Of a stretch of DNA of 64,000 nt, positions 24,001 to 35,571 are shown piece after piece (the stretch's first letter is position 1; every line of letters starts with the position of its first letter). The notes beneath the pieces are model-generated. The model had not been told where the DNA came from, made no database searches, and saw nothing but the letters and a program-made list of their open reading frames with translations. The position numbers and the translations under genes are program-made. Origin of the DNA: Saccharum officinarum (lineage: Eukaryota > Streptophyta > Magnoliopsida > Poales > Poaceae); contig CM036197.1 in the NCBI GenBank assembly GCA_020631735.1, forward strand, positions 46,113,880 through 46,177,879, given 5' to 3'.

Positions 24001-25570
24001 CAGGGGGCCACTTCCGCCCTAAGGGCCGACGTCGACCATGATCGACCTTACGTCCGACGATCCCCCATTCGATAAGGGGAAACAGAAAGCAGACGTCGAG
24101 ATGGTTGATGCCTCAGATCGGCCCGGAACCTCCGTGACGCTAGATGGTGATGCGGCGGAGGCATCCGCCAGGTGGCCCAACTTCACGAAGCTGGTGCTCG
24201 TGCGGGCAGAGGAGGAGCTCCCACGCTGGGGTCGCTTGCCTCTCGAGTTCAGGGATGCGGCCAATCCCGACGCCGAGCCCTTCTTCGTCCTTGACGACAA
24301 GGATGAGGTGAAGTACTAGGAGTACACCGAGGGGCTCCGCAAGCACTCCCTGCAATCCCTGTGGATGGCTACAGATACCCTAATTCGACACATGTAAGGG
24401 GCCTTCGAGGTAAACTACGTTTGTCTTGATGTTTTCTTTGGCTCGTCCCCCCTTTTCCCCTTGATTCTGACTTTGGGTTTGACCGTGACTAGGAGCTCAA
24501 GGAGCGGTCACCCCGCAAATCGCTTTTTATCTGCCACGAGAGCGGTGTGTGGGCGGCGCTTCCTCATCAACGGGCTCTGGTCGAGGAGGCCAACAAGCGG
24601 CTATACAAGAAGAGCGCCGAAGTAGATGAGCTTCGTGTCATCCACGTGACACTTAAGGAGGAGGCAGTGCATGTTCGAGACGCTACGACCAAAGCCCAAG
24701 ATGACGCGACCAAGGCCCGAGAGGAGGTGGCTAAAGCTCATGAGGATCTTGCACCGTTGTTGTCACAAGTGAAGGAGCTCGAGGAGGACGTCGCTCTTGT
24801 TAGCGGCAAGCACGATACCCTCAACGTACAGATCGGGCTGGTGTCCGCCTGGTCGGGACTTTGATAAAAGAGATCATGACGTTAAAGGAGATCGTCCGAG
24901 AGAGGGACGATGCTCTCTCAGGCACCGATCGAGAGAGCAAGACACTGAGGGCGACCGTCCATGACAAGGATGAGACTCTTTGAGCGGCCGAGAAGGCGCA
25001 TGGTGAGCTGCGTGATCAGATTGTGGGCTGGCAGACCCATGCCAAGGGTAATTTTTTTGCCTAACTCTGATCTTAACTTGGAATTCTTGTGTTTTTGCTG
25101 ACTTGATCTCATAATTTAGAGCTGGAGAAGCAGCAGCATGAGGCCTAGGCGACGGCCACCTCGTTTCAAGCCCTTCTTGAGGCCGAGGTCAGGCGGAACC
25201 AGCTGCTCCAGGGCGCTATCACTATGGTGTGCGACAGCCTGGGGGTCGAGCCCGATGCCGACACCAAGGAGGACGCACCGGGGAATTCCTTTGTGCGCCG
25301 GATAACGACGCTGGGTGGCCTCATATGTGAGAAGGTATGGGGCGCGCTACACCATGGCATGAAGAGGACCATGGCGGTCGTCCGCTCCGGCTTCGAGTAT
25401 GACATGGGCCTTGTCGCTGATGGCTTCACCTCCAAATCGAGCAAGACTGAGGAGGAGAATGAGGCGGCTTGCCTAGGGCTGATCGAGGCTACTGAAGAAC
25501 CTGGGGGTCGACTCGCTAGGCTGTTCGAAGATGAGGTGCTCCCGCCTTTTGACAACGAGGGCCTGTGTGC
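21073..25570 (+). pseudogene. Antisense extra gene of T1 (gypsy-type transposon protein), five exons
   Basis: Runs against the element. Probable exons are 21073-22542, 22621-23345, 23419-24409, 24493-25047 and 25120-25570, each junction GT...AG (donors GTAAGTGTTG and GTAAGTGTCT; acceptors TTTTTTGTGCAG and TTGTGCAG). Exon 1 begins MAGKSPVLPTDAWIRSSVTE and holds the conserved part ERGFGVPLSQFMRAIPHYYG...LHHLAPNSISQATIFAA...YLGIEPHWKLWLHLFK, which resembles the domain Pfam calls 'putative gypsy type transposon' (PF04195; recalled, not searched). Exons 3-5 encode an Ala/Glu-rich coiled coil. In-frame stops (for example 21199, 21394) and a 546-bp MITE at 21776 break it. Such antisense ORFs downstream of pol are known in Tat-lineage elements; their function is unknown. 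Confidence 0.65.
21776..22321. mobile_element. Small TIR transposon (hAT-like MITE) in exon 1 of the antisense gene
   Basis: Ends CTAGCCCTGGGC (21776-21787) and GCCCAGGGCTAG (22310-22321) are perfect 12-bp inverted repeats. TGGCTG is duplicated on both sides (21770-21775 and 22322-22327; TGGCTGCT versus TGGCTGCC if counted as 8 bp, as for hAT). The interior is AT-rich in the middle with many TTCGGT/ACCGAA repeats near the ends, so it can fold on itself. Removing it rejoins the VAAS/FHHRR coding text, which T2 has uninterrupted at the same place. Confidence 0.75.
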
Positions 25571-26229
25571 CAAATTTGGGCATGAAGGCCCATGTAATGA
25601 GTTAGTTTTTGTTCATGACTCATATTGTCGTGGCCCCAGGGGCCTTAAAATATTTAGGTGTAAATATGTACTAAATGTCTTTTTTTGCTCGAGGCCTTCA
25701 TTCCTTTTTCGTTCGAATCGTGTTCTTACGCAGTCTTCTTGGCGCGCAGTTGCACCCCTTGGTGTGGGGTGTGAGTGGAGATATCGTAGCCCAGAGGCAT
25801 AGGTGGCCTCATGGCTCGACGGCCCCTCATCCTTAGGATGGCCTTGCAGCCTCGTTGACTATGTAAGAACTCGTATCGAAGTGTATAGGAATGTCAGACG
25901 TCGACTTTTTTCAAAATCATAAGCTTTTACTAAGTCTTCTTAGCGTGTGGTTGCTCCCCTTGGCACGGGGGAGTGAGTGGAGGTACCGTTAGCACGGACG
26001 CGTAGGCGATCTCATGGCTCGACAGCCCTTGAGCCTTAGGGTACTCACACGGCCTCGTTGACTATGTAAAAGTTTTTGAAAAATGCGAGTTTTTAGGGTC
26101 GCAGGGGGTTTCCCCCTTTCCAGCCCCCGAGGGAGGTTCAACTCTGCAAAAACAAGGTCGAGCCTACCTGTTTTTTTATGAAAGAATGCATTGAACATGG
26201 ATGTACTTTTTATTCATTCATGTAATTGA
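25571..26229. other. T1 spacer between antisense gene and integrase end
   Basis: Non-coding, with two imperfect direct repeats about 200 bp apart (GGCCTCATGGCTCGACGGCC near 25803 and a partner near 26007). The same position in T2 (35572-36253) also has paired repeats. May hold the polyadenylation signals of the two converging genes; inference. Confidence 0.45.
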
Positions 26230-27400
26230 GAAAAAAGGTACAAAGCCTCGAGGCTCTTGGGGTAGAAGCGACGTAGTTGTTCAATGTTCCACGCGTTGGT
26301 GAAGATCTCGCCCTTTTGGTTTGATAGCTTGTAAGTTCTGAGCTTCAACACCTCCGCAACGATGTAAGGACCTTCCCACGGTGGGGTGAGCTTGTGTCAT
26401 CCCTTGTTGTTCTGGCTTCACCGAAGCACCAAGTCACCAACATGGAAGTCTCGGTTACACACGTGCTTGTCGTGGTAGCATCGGAGATTCTGCTGGTATC
26501 TTGTGGAATATAGTAAAGCTATATCTCGAGCTTCCTTGAGCTAGTTGAGGGCATCTTCTCTGATAGCATCATTGCTTTGTTCGTTATAGGCTTTCAGCCT
26601 CAGGGATCCATATTCTAAGTCGGTTGGAAGTACAGCCTCAGACCCATAAACCAAGAAAAACGGAGTGAACCTCGTGGCTCGACTTGACATTATTCTTAGG
26701 CTCCATAGGACCGAGGGTAGTTCGACAGCCCATTTCTTGCCCTGTTTGTTCAATTTGTCGAAGATTCTCGGCTTTAGGCCTTGTAAAACCATTCCATTTG
26801 CGCGTTCAACTTGGTCATTTGTCTTTGGATGAGCTACGGCCAACCAGAGCACACGGATGTGATGGTTATCGCAGAAATCCAAGAACTTCTTGCCCGTGAA
26901 CTGGGTGCCGTTGTCCGTGATGATGCAGTTAGGAACCCCAAAGTGATAGATGATGTCGGTGAAGAACAGCACGGCTTGCTCAGACCTGATGCTAGTGACA
27001 GGTCGGGCCTTGATCCACTTGGAAATTTATCGACGACGACAAGCAAGTGGGTGAAGCCCCTGGTCGTTCTCTTTAGGGGTCCGACCAAGTCGAGCCCCCA
27101 AACGGCGAATGGCCAAGTGATAGGGATGATTTGCAAGGCATGAGCCGGGTGATGAGTCTGCCTTGCGTAGTACTGGCATCCTTTGTAGGAGCGTACCAAC
27201 TTGATGGCATCGGAGATTGTGGTGGGCCAGTAGAAGCCTTGCTAGAACGCATTTTTGACGAGGGTTCGAGGCACCACGTGAAGATCGCAAGCCCCTGAGT
27301 GTAGATCTTTGAGTAGATTCCTGCCTTCCTCGATCGTGATACATCGTTGTAGGATGCTCGTGGAGCTGCGTCGATAAAGCTCCTTGTCATTGCCGTATAT
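26230..27400 (-). pseudogene. pol: T1 integrase, decayed
   Basis: Minus strand. Zinc region ...CEGCQYYARQ-like text near 27190-27160, catalytic VWGLDLVGPLKR (D), IITDNGTQFTGKKFLDFCD (D) and DQVERANG (E) are readable, then the C-terminal part LRRNQ...ILTNAWNIEQLRR down to about 26240. Frames change near 27140, 26990 and 26520 and several stops occur, so no full product is possible. It is closely related to the open integrase frame of T2. Confidence 0.85.
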
Positions 27401-29360
27401 CACAAAGGTCTTGGCTCGGCGAGCGATTCATCATGCCTTGGTCTTATTCGGAGGGAGATTCCCTCGAATGAGATAGTTGAGGTACGGAGTACACTAGTCG
27501 GGTTCGAGGTCGGTAGGGGGAGTCGAGCCTTCCGTCTGCATGATGTCAGCCCCGATCGAGGGGGCCTCTGCCTCAGGTGGGGGGTCGAGTAATAGATTAT
27601 CGACCCCCTCTGTCGCTCTGAGGTTGACAGAAGGTTCATGAAGATCCCTCGAGAAAACATCAGGTAGAACCGTGGTTCGACTAGACGCGATTTTCACGAG
27701 TTCGTCGGTAGCCTCATTATATCTCCGTGTGATGTGGTTGAGCTCGAGGCCGTGGAACTTGTCCTCTAGGCGCCATACCTCCTTGCAGTAAGCTTCCATC
27801 TTAGGATCGTGGTAGCTTGAGTCCTTCATGACCTGGTCGATCATGAGTTGGGAATCTCCATGAACGTCGAGGTGTCAAACCCCAAGCTTGATGGCGATGC
27901 ACAAGTCGTTAACGAGGGCCTCGTATTCGGCTACATTGTTGGAGGCGGTGAAGTAGAGTCAGATCATGTAGCGGATGTGTATTTCGAGGGACGAGATGAA
28001 GAGCAAGCCTGCGCCTGCTCCTGCTTTCACCAATGACCCGTCGAAGTACATGGTCCACAGCTCGGCCTGAATCTGAGCGGGAGGCAGTTGGGTGTCGGTC
28101 CATTCTGCCAGAAAATCTGCCAGCACTTGGGATTTGATTGCTTTGCGCGGCGCATAAGCGAGGGTCTCGCCCATGAGCTCGACCGTCCACTTAGCTATCC
28201 TTCCTGAGACCTCCTGGTTCTGGACTATCTCCCCCAGAGGGAAAGAAGAGACCACGGTCATCGGGTGGCTCTGAAAGTAGTGTCGGAGCTTGCGCCATGT
28301 CAGCACAATGGCGTATAGCAGCTTCTGGATTTGTAGGTAGCAGACCTTGGTTTCTGAGAGTACCTCGCTAATAAAGTATACCAGCCTTTGAACAGGTAAG
28401 GCATGTCCTTCCTCCACCCTTTCAATGACTATGGCCATGCTGACAACTTATGTTATCATGGCAACATAGAGCAACAGGGGTTCCCCTGTGGCCAGAGGAA
28501 CGAGGATCGGAGGGTTGGACAATGTTGCCTTAAGCTTGGTAAGAGCTTCTTCAGCCTCAAGGGTCCACGAGAAGTGTTCCGATTTCTTCAGGAGGCGATA
28601 CAGAGGGAGCGCCTTCTCGCCGAGGTGTGAGATGAAGCGGCTAAGGGCCGCAAGGCAGCCCGTGACCCTCTGCATGCCCTTCAGATCTCAAATGAGGCCC
28701 ATTTTGGTGATTGCAGAGATTTTTTTCGGGTTGGCCTCGATGCCACGCTCGGAAACAATGAACCCTAAGAGCATGCCTCGAGGAACACCGAAGACACATT
28801 TCTCAGGGTTGAGCTTGATGTTCTTCACCCTGAGGCACTTGAACGCGATGTTAGGGTCATCAACCAGGTTGTTGACCTTCTTGGACTCAACCACGATGTC
28901 ATCGACGTAGGCCTCAACGGTTGGCCCGATATGTTCCCCGAGAACGTGCTGCATGCATCGTTGGTACATAGCCCCTGTGTTTCGAAGACCAAAGGGCATA
29001 GTAACGTAGCAATACATGCCGAACGGGGTGATGAATGAAGTAGCGAGCTGATCGGACTCCTTCATTTTAATCTGGTGGTAGCCGGAATATGCATCTAGGA
29101 ACGATAAAGTTTCACATCCCGTGGTAGAATCAATGATTTGATCAATGCGTGGCAAAGGAAAGGGAACTTTTAGACATGCTTTATTTAAACTAGTATAGTC
29201 TACACACATCCTCTATTTCCCACTCTTTTTCTTAACTAGTACAGGATTAGCTAGCCACTCAGGATGGTGAGCCTCCTTGATGAATCTGGCCTCCAACAGC
29301 TTGCGGATCTCCTCACCGATGACCTTGCGCTTCTCCTCGTCGAAGTGGGGCAAGCGTTGC
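27401..29360 (-). pseudogene. pol: T1 reverse transcriptase, RNase H and second RNase H, decayed
   Basis: RT: 29209-28688 on the minus strand reads MCVDYTSLNKACLKVPFPLP, LSFLDAYSGYHQIKM, TSFITPFGMYCYVTMPFGL and the catalytic AYVDDIVVES, then GFIVSERGIEANP. Connection/RNase H: HLGEKALPLYRLLKK and FSWTLEAEEAL (28675-28448). Second RNase H: WTMYFDGSLVKAGAGAGLL (about 28060-27990) and ELVKIASSR (about 27700). A second RNase H after the first is typical of Tat elements. Stops separate the pieces. Confidence 0.85.
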
Positions 29361-29361
29361 T

Positions 29362-30222
29362 TCACCGGTTTGGAGCCGGCCTAGATCTCCAAGGCATGCT
29401 CGGCGACTTCCCTGGGTATGCCCGGCATATCCGAGGGACTCCACGTGAATACATCGACATTTGCGCGGAGAAAGTCAATGAGCACTGCTTCCTATTGGGG
29501 TTGAGGGTGGCGCTGACTTTCAACGCCCTCCCATCTGAGCTGGCAGGGTCGAGAGGCACGAGCTTGATGTCTTCTGCGGGTTCAAAATTGCCGACGTTGC
29601 GCTTGGGGTCGGGGATCTCTTTGGCCAAACCGTTGAGGTCTGTAGCCAAGGTTGCCGACTCCAAGATGGCTTCCTCGTGCTCGACGCACTCCACGTCGCA
29701 CTCGTAAGCGTGCTCGTAGGAGGGCTCGATGGTGATGACCCCCTTAGGGCTCGGCATCTTGAGCTTGAGGTAGGTGTAGTTAGGGACTGCCATGAATTTG
29801 GCGTAGCAGGGACGCCCAAGAATGGTGTTGTAGGTCCTGTGAAACCCGACCACCTCGAAAGTGAGGGTCTCTTTCCTAAAGTTTGAGGGGGTACCAAAGC
29901 AGATGGGCAGGTCGATGCAACCGACGGGGTCTGCCCATTTTCCTGGCACAACTCTGTGGAAGCCCCCGACGCTGGGTCGGAGTTGCGTTCTCTTGATCCC
30001 CAAGAGGTCGAGGGTCTAGGTGTAGATGATGTTGAGGCTGCTGCCCCCATCCATGAGCACCTTGGTGAGGCGTGTGTTGGCGATGATGGGATCGATGATG
30101 AGCGGGTAGACTCTAGGATTGGGGACGTAGTCCGGATGGTCGCCACGGTGGAAAGTGATGGCCATCTCAGACCAGTCGAGGAAGAGGGGGTTGCAAGTTG
30201 TACGAAGAAGATCGACGCTCAC
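29362..30222 (-). pseudogene. pol: T1 aspartic protease region
   Basis: Minus strand. TRLTKVLMDGGSSLNIIYT (about 30075-30019) is the active-site region; Tat-type elements have DGGS where retroviruses have DTGA. It is followed by VGFHRTYNTILGRPCYAKF and LKLKMPSPKGVITI, as in other Tat proteases, then an acidic linker to RT. A stop separates the active site from the rest at about 30016. Confidence 0.8.
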
Positions 30223-32400
30223 GCTTTCATTGGCGCGTAGAGAGGCGCGTCGAGGGTCCCCCGTAGATCAGAAAGCAATCGTGGATCTCAGGAAGCCCCT
30301 CGTCCTTATCGTCGTCCTTCTCTTTGGGGTCCTCCTTCTTGTTGTCTTTCTTCATGCCCAGGCTTTCAAAGTATCTTCGAAGCATGCGGCAGTCCTCGAG
30401 GTTGTGGTTGGTGGGTCCCTTGTGATAGGGACACGTCTCTTTGAGCATCTTGTCGAAGATGCCCTCGCCGAGGGGGCCTCGAGGCTTTTTGCGGTCTGCA
30501 GCGGCGACAAGGTCGTCTGCCGTGACTTCGTGTTTGCCCTGCTGGTTCTTCTTCTTCTTCTTCTTCTTCTTCTTCTTCTTGTTGTTGTTCCTCTTGGCAC
30601 CCCGGTTGGAGCCCTCGGGTTCCTTGTCCTTGCGCTTCCCCTTGTCCTGGTCACCACCAAAGATGTCTCTAATTGCCTCCTCACCGGCGGCGTAGTTGGT
30701 GACGATGTCCATCAGCTCGTTAGCAGTGGTGGGGATGTTGCGGCCCAACTCCCGGACCAGCTCCTTGCAAGTGGTTCTAGAGAGAAAAGCCATGATGACG
30801 TCGGAGTCATTGATGTTGGGAAGCTCGGTGCGTTGTTTGGAGAAACGCCAGATATAATCGCTGAGGGACTCACCCGGCTTCTATTTATAGCTCCTGAGGT
30901 CCCAAGAGTTACCGAGGCGCACATAGGTCCCCTTGAAGTTCCCTTCGAACACCCTCTCGAGGTCATTCTAGTTGTGGATCTATCGAGGTGGGAGATCCTC
31001 GAGCCATGCTCGAGCGGTATCCGATAGGAACAGGGGAAGTTGTAGGATAATGACTCGGTCATCGGTGGCCCCTCCCAATTGACAAGCCAAGCGGAAGTTA
31101 GCGAGTCAAAGTTCGGGTTTGGTCTCACCATTATACTTGGTGAGTGTCATTGGGGGGTGAAACCGGACCGAAAGCTGATGGTCTTGCTGAAGACTCGAGG
31201 GCCCGGTGGCTCGGGGATGGACTGTGATCCTCTGATCTATAGTAATGCCCGTCCCTGTGCTCGTGGTAGCCTCGTGGTGCACCGTCACTGCTTCTACGCT
31301 TGCGGCATTATTTGATGTCGTCACGGGCATCTCGAGGCTCGCGGTTGTCGATGACACGCTCATGGACAGAGGCTGCCTTGTTCCCTTGTGGTGTGAGCTT
31401 GGGATGGACTGAGGCCTCTTTCTATTATCAGGTGGGCTCCGTAGGCTGCTCCGAGGCAAGCCCGCGGTGCCTTGAGGTGGAACTCTCAGCTTACTGCATG
31501 GCCATAGTCTTGAGGAAACCTTGAATCTCATCATGAGCCCATCAGGCCTTGTGTGTAGATGGTTCAGGCATGTTGCGGAGAAGCATGGCGGCAGCGACAA
31601 TGTTTTGGCTGGCTCGGTTGAAGACAGGGGTTCGCCTGCCTGGTCCTCGATGATGCAATGATTGACATCGTGAGCTCTCTCTCGAGCTCCACCGCCACGT
31701 GCACGCGTCGTGCGCTCCTGCTCGAGGGTCTGCATAAGTAGGCATAGGCGTTCTCGTTCCTCGTCGAGCTTGGCCTGCAGTTCTTGAATATGCTCGAGTT
31801 GTGCTCCCTAGTCTGCTTCAAGAAGTTGGGCTTCGTCCTGCACACCAGGGAGCATGGCGTGAGATGGTGTGGCATTTCCCCCTCTAGCGGATGCCTCAGC
31901 TTCCGAATCCGACGTGATAGCCCCATCAATATGGAAGCACTCACGGGTTGGATCATAGCTGTCGTCGGCAGAATCGGAGTTGAGGGCGCCAAAGTAGTAG
32001 TACGACTGATGCATGTGAGGTCGTCGATTTACGAAGTCGAAGCGACTGGGAGTGATCACGCGATGCTCCATACTAGGGGTCTCCATAGAGTCTAGGTATG
32101 TGGAAGCTGGCGTGGATGCTACGAGGTCGAGGGCAGAACGTAGATGGTGCCCAGGGAGTTCCTCATAAGCGCTCATGTTGGTGCTTATGGAGGAAGCATA
32201 CCCCTGGGTAGCCATGTTCAGCCCATACAGGAATGTCCACAGCGGCATTGACCCTGCTGCCAGAGAAGCCGATCCTGATCTAGGTGGAGGCGCAACGCCG
32301 AATGGTGGAATGACGGGGTGCCCCGCCAGCAACCTACCCATAGCCAAGCTCATCCTACACAAGTCCTAATCGAGAGACTCTGCGTGGGCGTCTGGCTAAG
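30190..32400 (-). pseudogene. gag: T1 gag, decayed
   Basis: Minus strand, in several frames. Capsid part: PELWLADFRLACQLGGATDD-type text and LPLFLSDTARAWLEDLPP (about 31110-30980), then SDYIWRFSKQRTELPNI, LSRTTCKELVRELGR and AAGEEAIRDIFGG (about 30880-30650). A Lys run encoded by a (CTT)n repeat follows, then the knuckle variant CPYHKGPTNHNLEDCRML (about 30440-30385). Upstream (32360-31560) are low-complexity fragments with a Glu/Arg coiled coil. Stops interrupt all parts. Confidence 0.78.
30547..30586. repeat. (CTT)n microsatellite in gag
   Basis: About eleven CTT units; on the minus strand AAG, giving a poly-lysine stretch next to the nucleic-acid-binding part of Gag. Confidence 0.95.
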
Positions 32401-32668
32401 GGGCATCAAAATGGGCATACTGTCACCCTCCATGAGGTGATGGTGTTGGCTATGCTGGGCACACCATCGCCTAGCCGCACGAGCCCGACAAGAATGGTGG
32501 TACCGGTGCAGTGTTCCCCCCAGCTTGGAGAGCTCATGATCACGATCAGTTGGGTGTCTAGGTGTCGGTACCAACGGTACGGGGGTACCCGCACCTGTCG
32601 CCAAAAAACTAACACGACCGAAACCGCAATAAAAGATAGCCCGCCTCAACCGCGTACCCAGTCAGTCT

Positions 32669-32868
32669 CGTACGAGGCCTGCTCGACGGGGCGCCTCGAC
32701 CGCGCCCCGGCTCCGACTCGTACGAGGCCTGCTCGACGGGGCACCTCGACCGCGCCCCGGCTCCGACTCGTACGAGGCCCGCTCGACGGGGCGCCTCGAC
32801 CGCGCCCCGGCTTCGACTCGTACGAGGTTCGCTCGACGGGGCACCTCGACCGTGCCCCATCCCGTGCC
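32669..32868 (+). repeat. Four 50-bp tandem repeats in the T2 LTR
   Basis: Units start TACGAGGCC(C/T)GCTCGACGGGGC at 32671, 32721, 32771 and 32821, an exact 50-bp period. The 3' LTR has the same four at about 41759, 41809, 41859 and 41909. They lie in U3, far upstream of the TATA box, as enhancer-like arrays often do. Confidence 0.9.
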
Positions 32869-33451
32869 GCAAGGTACCTCGACAGTGCTCCGACCCGCGC
32901 GAGGCTCGACCGCCCGCTGGGGAGAACTCCGACTCGCGTGAGCCTGGACTGAGCACCTCGACACCTTTTCTTTGCCTACCCCAGGACAAAAGCCATAGCA
33001 TTCAATGCGGTTACCCACTACCACCTACCGGCATGGCTGCAGCCAGGATCGACGTGGGAACAATACCCGTGTCAGATCTCACTGTTTTACCGCCCATCCC
33101 GTGATGGGAGGTGAAACACGTCACTATACCCACCTTACCGCGCACTGTTCACCATCAATCACCCTCGAGGGAGGATAAGACAAGGCCCGCTCTCCGCGAT
33201 ATCGGGGATTCAGCCTTATCCATCAAGCCTCGATCCGGCCTTGACCCGGCCTCGACCCAGCCCCGACGCTCGACTTAGTTCAAAAGACGGTATGGCATGA
33301 CGCTCTGGGTCATTTCGCCATCTTGTCTCCCAGAACGTCAGGGTGCCCAGGGATGGCCGACCATTCCCAAGGCACGTCGCTACAGTCAACTCAACAGGAA
33401 TCGACAAAGCATCACCTCAAGGCTCCTCGTCGTCTTGGACTCCCCTCACCC

Positions 33452-33459
33452 TATAAAAG
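33452..33459 (+). promoter_or_regulatory. T2 LTR TATA box
   Basis: TATAAAAG inside CACCCTATAAAAGGG; the 3' LTR copy is at 42540-42547. This would start the element RNA in the LTR. Confidence 0.7.
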
Positions 33460-33782
33460 GGCAGGCCAGGGTTCAATGGTGGAGGAGGAGGACGAAGACG
33501 GAACAAAAAACACAAAACAGAAGATCGACATCTCAAGCAACCGCCTTTCTCCTCTTTTCTCTTTGAGACTTGGGCTCGACACCCTCTCTCGCATGCTTGT
33601 AACCCCTACACGAGCACCTCGGTGCAAGGAAATACAAACATCTCCCCTCGCTGGACGTAGGGCCTTCTTTTGCCCAAACCAGGATAAACCCCCGTGTGTT
33701 CTCCTTGTGTCACCATCCAGGAAAGAGACACGCAGCATTTACTCATTGGTTTAGGACCCCCTCGGGTTCGAACACCGATAGT

Positions 33783-33800
33783 TGGCGCGCCAGGTAGGGG
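33783..33800 (+). other. T2 primer binding site
   Basis: TGGCGCGCCAGGTAGGGG starts two bases after the LTR. The same site, inverted, follows the T1 5' LTR. I cannot name the tRNA with certainty. Confidence 0.8.
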
Positions 33801-33996
33801 ATCGCTACGTGAAAATGTCGCTTTCTCGCCTTTCTTCCTGGATGGCTAACCCCAAACGCCCTATCCCGTTGGCCACGGTGATCTGGTTCGGGAGTTTGGA
33901 GTTCATGTCGCTCGGCTCTGGCTACGACATGGTCCTACTTCCGCCCAAGCACCCAACCGACGAGGACTACGAGCTCTCCCAGCCTAAGATCAGGTC

Positions 33997-35571
33997 ATGA
34001 AGAGCTCGAGCTGCCGTGACCCCAAGATGGAAGCCTACTGCCAAGAAGTACGGCGCCTCGAGGACAAGTTTCACGGCCTCGAGCTCGACCACATCGCACG
34101 CAGGTATAATGCGGCCGCTGATGAACTGGTGAAAATCGCGTCCAGTCGAGCCACGGTTCCACCAGACGTCTTCACGAAAGACCTTCAGCAGCCGTCCGTG
34201 GACCTCGGGCCAGACGGAGGGGTTGGCGGGATGTCTCTCGACCCTCCACCTGAGGCGGAAGCCCCCTCGACCGGGGCAGAGGCCATGCAGGTGGAAGACT
34301 CGACCCCGCCGTCTGACCTCGAGCCTGACTGGCGCGTCCTGTACCTCGACTACCTCGGCCAAGGGGACCTCCCCTCGGATAAGACTGAGGCTCGACGGAT
34401 CGCACACCGGGCCAAAACTTTTGTGATCGTGGGCGATAGCAGAGAGCTCTACCGCCATAGCCCTACTGGTATCCTCCAACGTTGCATCACAAAAGAGCAA
34501 GGCAGGAATCTGCTCGGCGATCTTCACTCGGGGGCTTGCGGTCACCATGCAGCACCTCGAACCCTCGTCGGAAACGCCTTTCGACAAGGATTCTATTGGT
34601 CGGCTGCGGTCTCCGACGTTGTCAAGCTAGTACGCTCCTGCGAGGGTTGTCAGTACTATGCGAGACAAACCCATCTTCCGGCACATGCCCTGCAAACTAT
34701 CCCCATCACATGGCTGTTTGCCATTTGGGGGCTCGACCTTGTTGGACCACTTAAAAGAACATCTAGCGGCTTCACTCACCTGCTCGTCACCATCGACAAA
34801 TTCTCCAAGTGGATCGAGGCCCGCCCTATCACCAGCATCAGGTCTGAGCAAGCTGTGCTCTTCTTCACTGACATTATTCATCGCTTTGGGGTCCCCAACT
34901 GTATCATCACAGACAATGGCACCCAGTTCACTGGCCGAAAGTTTTTGGATTTCTGCGACAACCACCACATCCGAGTGCTCTGGTCAGCCGTGGCTCATCC
35001 AAAAACAAACGGTCAGGTGGAACGTGCCAACGGCATGGTCCTACAAGGCCTGAAGCCCAGAATCTTTGACAAATTAAACAAACATGGCAAAAGATGGGCT
35101 GTCGAGCTACCCTCGGTCCTGTGGAGCCTAAGAACAACGCCGAGTCGAGCCACGGGGTTCACTCCGTTCTTCTTAGTCTACGGGTCTGAGGCTATGCTAC
35201 CAACCGATATAGAATACGGATCCCCAAGGTTGAAGGCATACAACGAAAGATATAATGACGCCACAAGACAGGACGCCCTCGACCAGCTCAAGGAAGCCCG
35301 AGATGTGGCTCTGTTGCATTCTGCCAGGTACCAGCAGGGTCTCCGATGCTACCACGACAGACACGTCCGCAAGCATGACCTCAACGTCGGCGACTTGGTG
35401 CTACGGCGGAACCAGAACACCAAGGGACGGCACAAGCTCACACCACCATGGGAAGGGCCGTACATCATCGCAGAAGTTCTAAAGCCGGGCACCTACAAGC
35501 TATCCAACAAGAAGGGCGAAATCCTCACCAACGCTTGGAACATTGAACAGCTACGTCGCTTCTTTCCATAA
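33997..35571 (+). CDS. pol: T2 integrase with C-terminal RNase H remnant, open 524-codon frame
   Basis: Integrase inserts the cDNA of the element. Residues 1-150 are the tail of the second RNase H (FHGLELDHIARRYN, DELVKIASS) and a Pro/Glu-rich linker. The zinc domain LHSGACGHH...CEGCQYYARQ spans about 174-220. Catalytic residues are in WGLDLVGPL (D, about 246), IITDNGTQF (D, about 305) and GQVERANG (E, about 342). The C-terminus has VGDLVLRRNQNTKGRHKL and PPWEGPYIIAEV, ending ILTNAWNIEQLRRFFP. No stop or shift is present, in contrast to T1. The first ATG (33997) sits at the deletion joint, so translation may not start there in nature. Its intactness may only reflect youth of the copy. Confidence 0.88.
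   Translation: MKSSSCRDPKMEAYCQEVRRLEDKFHGLELDHIARRYNAAADELVKIASSRATVPPDVFTKDLQQPSVDLGPDGGVGGMSLDPPPEAEAPSTGAEAMQVEDSTPPSDLEPDWRVLYLDYLGQGDLPSDKTEARRIAHRAKTFVIVGDSRELYRHSPTGILQRCITKEQGRNLLGDLHSGACGHHAAPRTLVGNAFRQGFYWSAAVSDVVKLVRSCEGCQYYARQTHLPAHALQTIPITWLFAIWGLDLVGPLKRTSSGFTHLLVTIDKFSKWIEARPITSIRSEQAVLFFTDIIHRFGVPNCIITDNGTQFTGRKFLDFCDNHHIRVLWSAVAHPKTNGQVERANGMVLQGLKPRIFDKLNKHGKRWAVELPSVLWSLRTTPSRATGFTPFFLVYGSEAMLPTDIEYGSPRLKAYNERYNDATRQDALDQLKEARDVALLHSARYQQGLRCYHDRHVRKHDLNVGDLVLRRNQNTKGRHKLTPPWEGPYIIAEVLKPGTYKLSNKKGEILTNAWNIEQLRRFFP

Larger units (their letters stand above)
32563..33780 (+). repeat. T2 5' LTR
   Basis: Starts TGTCGGTACCAACGG and ends ...GTTCGAACACCGATA (CGACA in the 3' copy). 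Contains four 50-bp tandem units (see next entry) and a TATA box CTATAAAAGG at 33451-33460. Confidence 0.93.

Noticed and set aside
32609..33024. Open frames of 120-130 codons over the T2 LTR repeats (also 41697-42112)
   Set aside because: They are produced by the 50-bp tandem units inside the LTR and contain only repeats of Arg/Ser/Gly.
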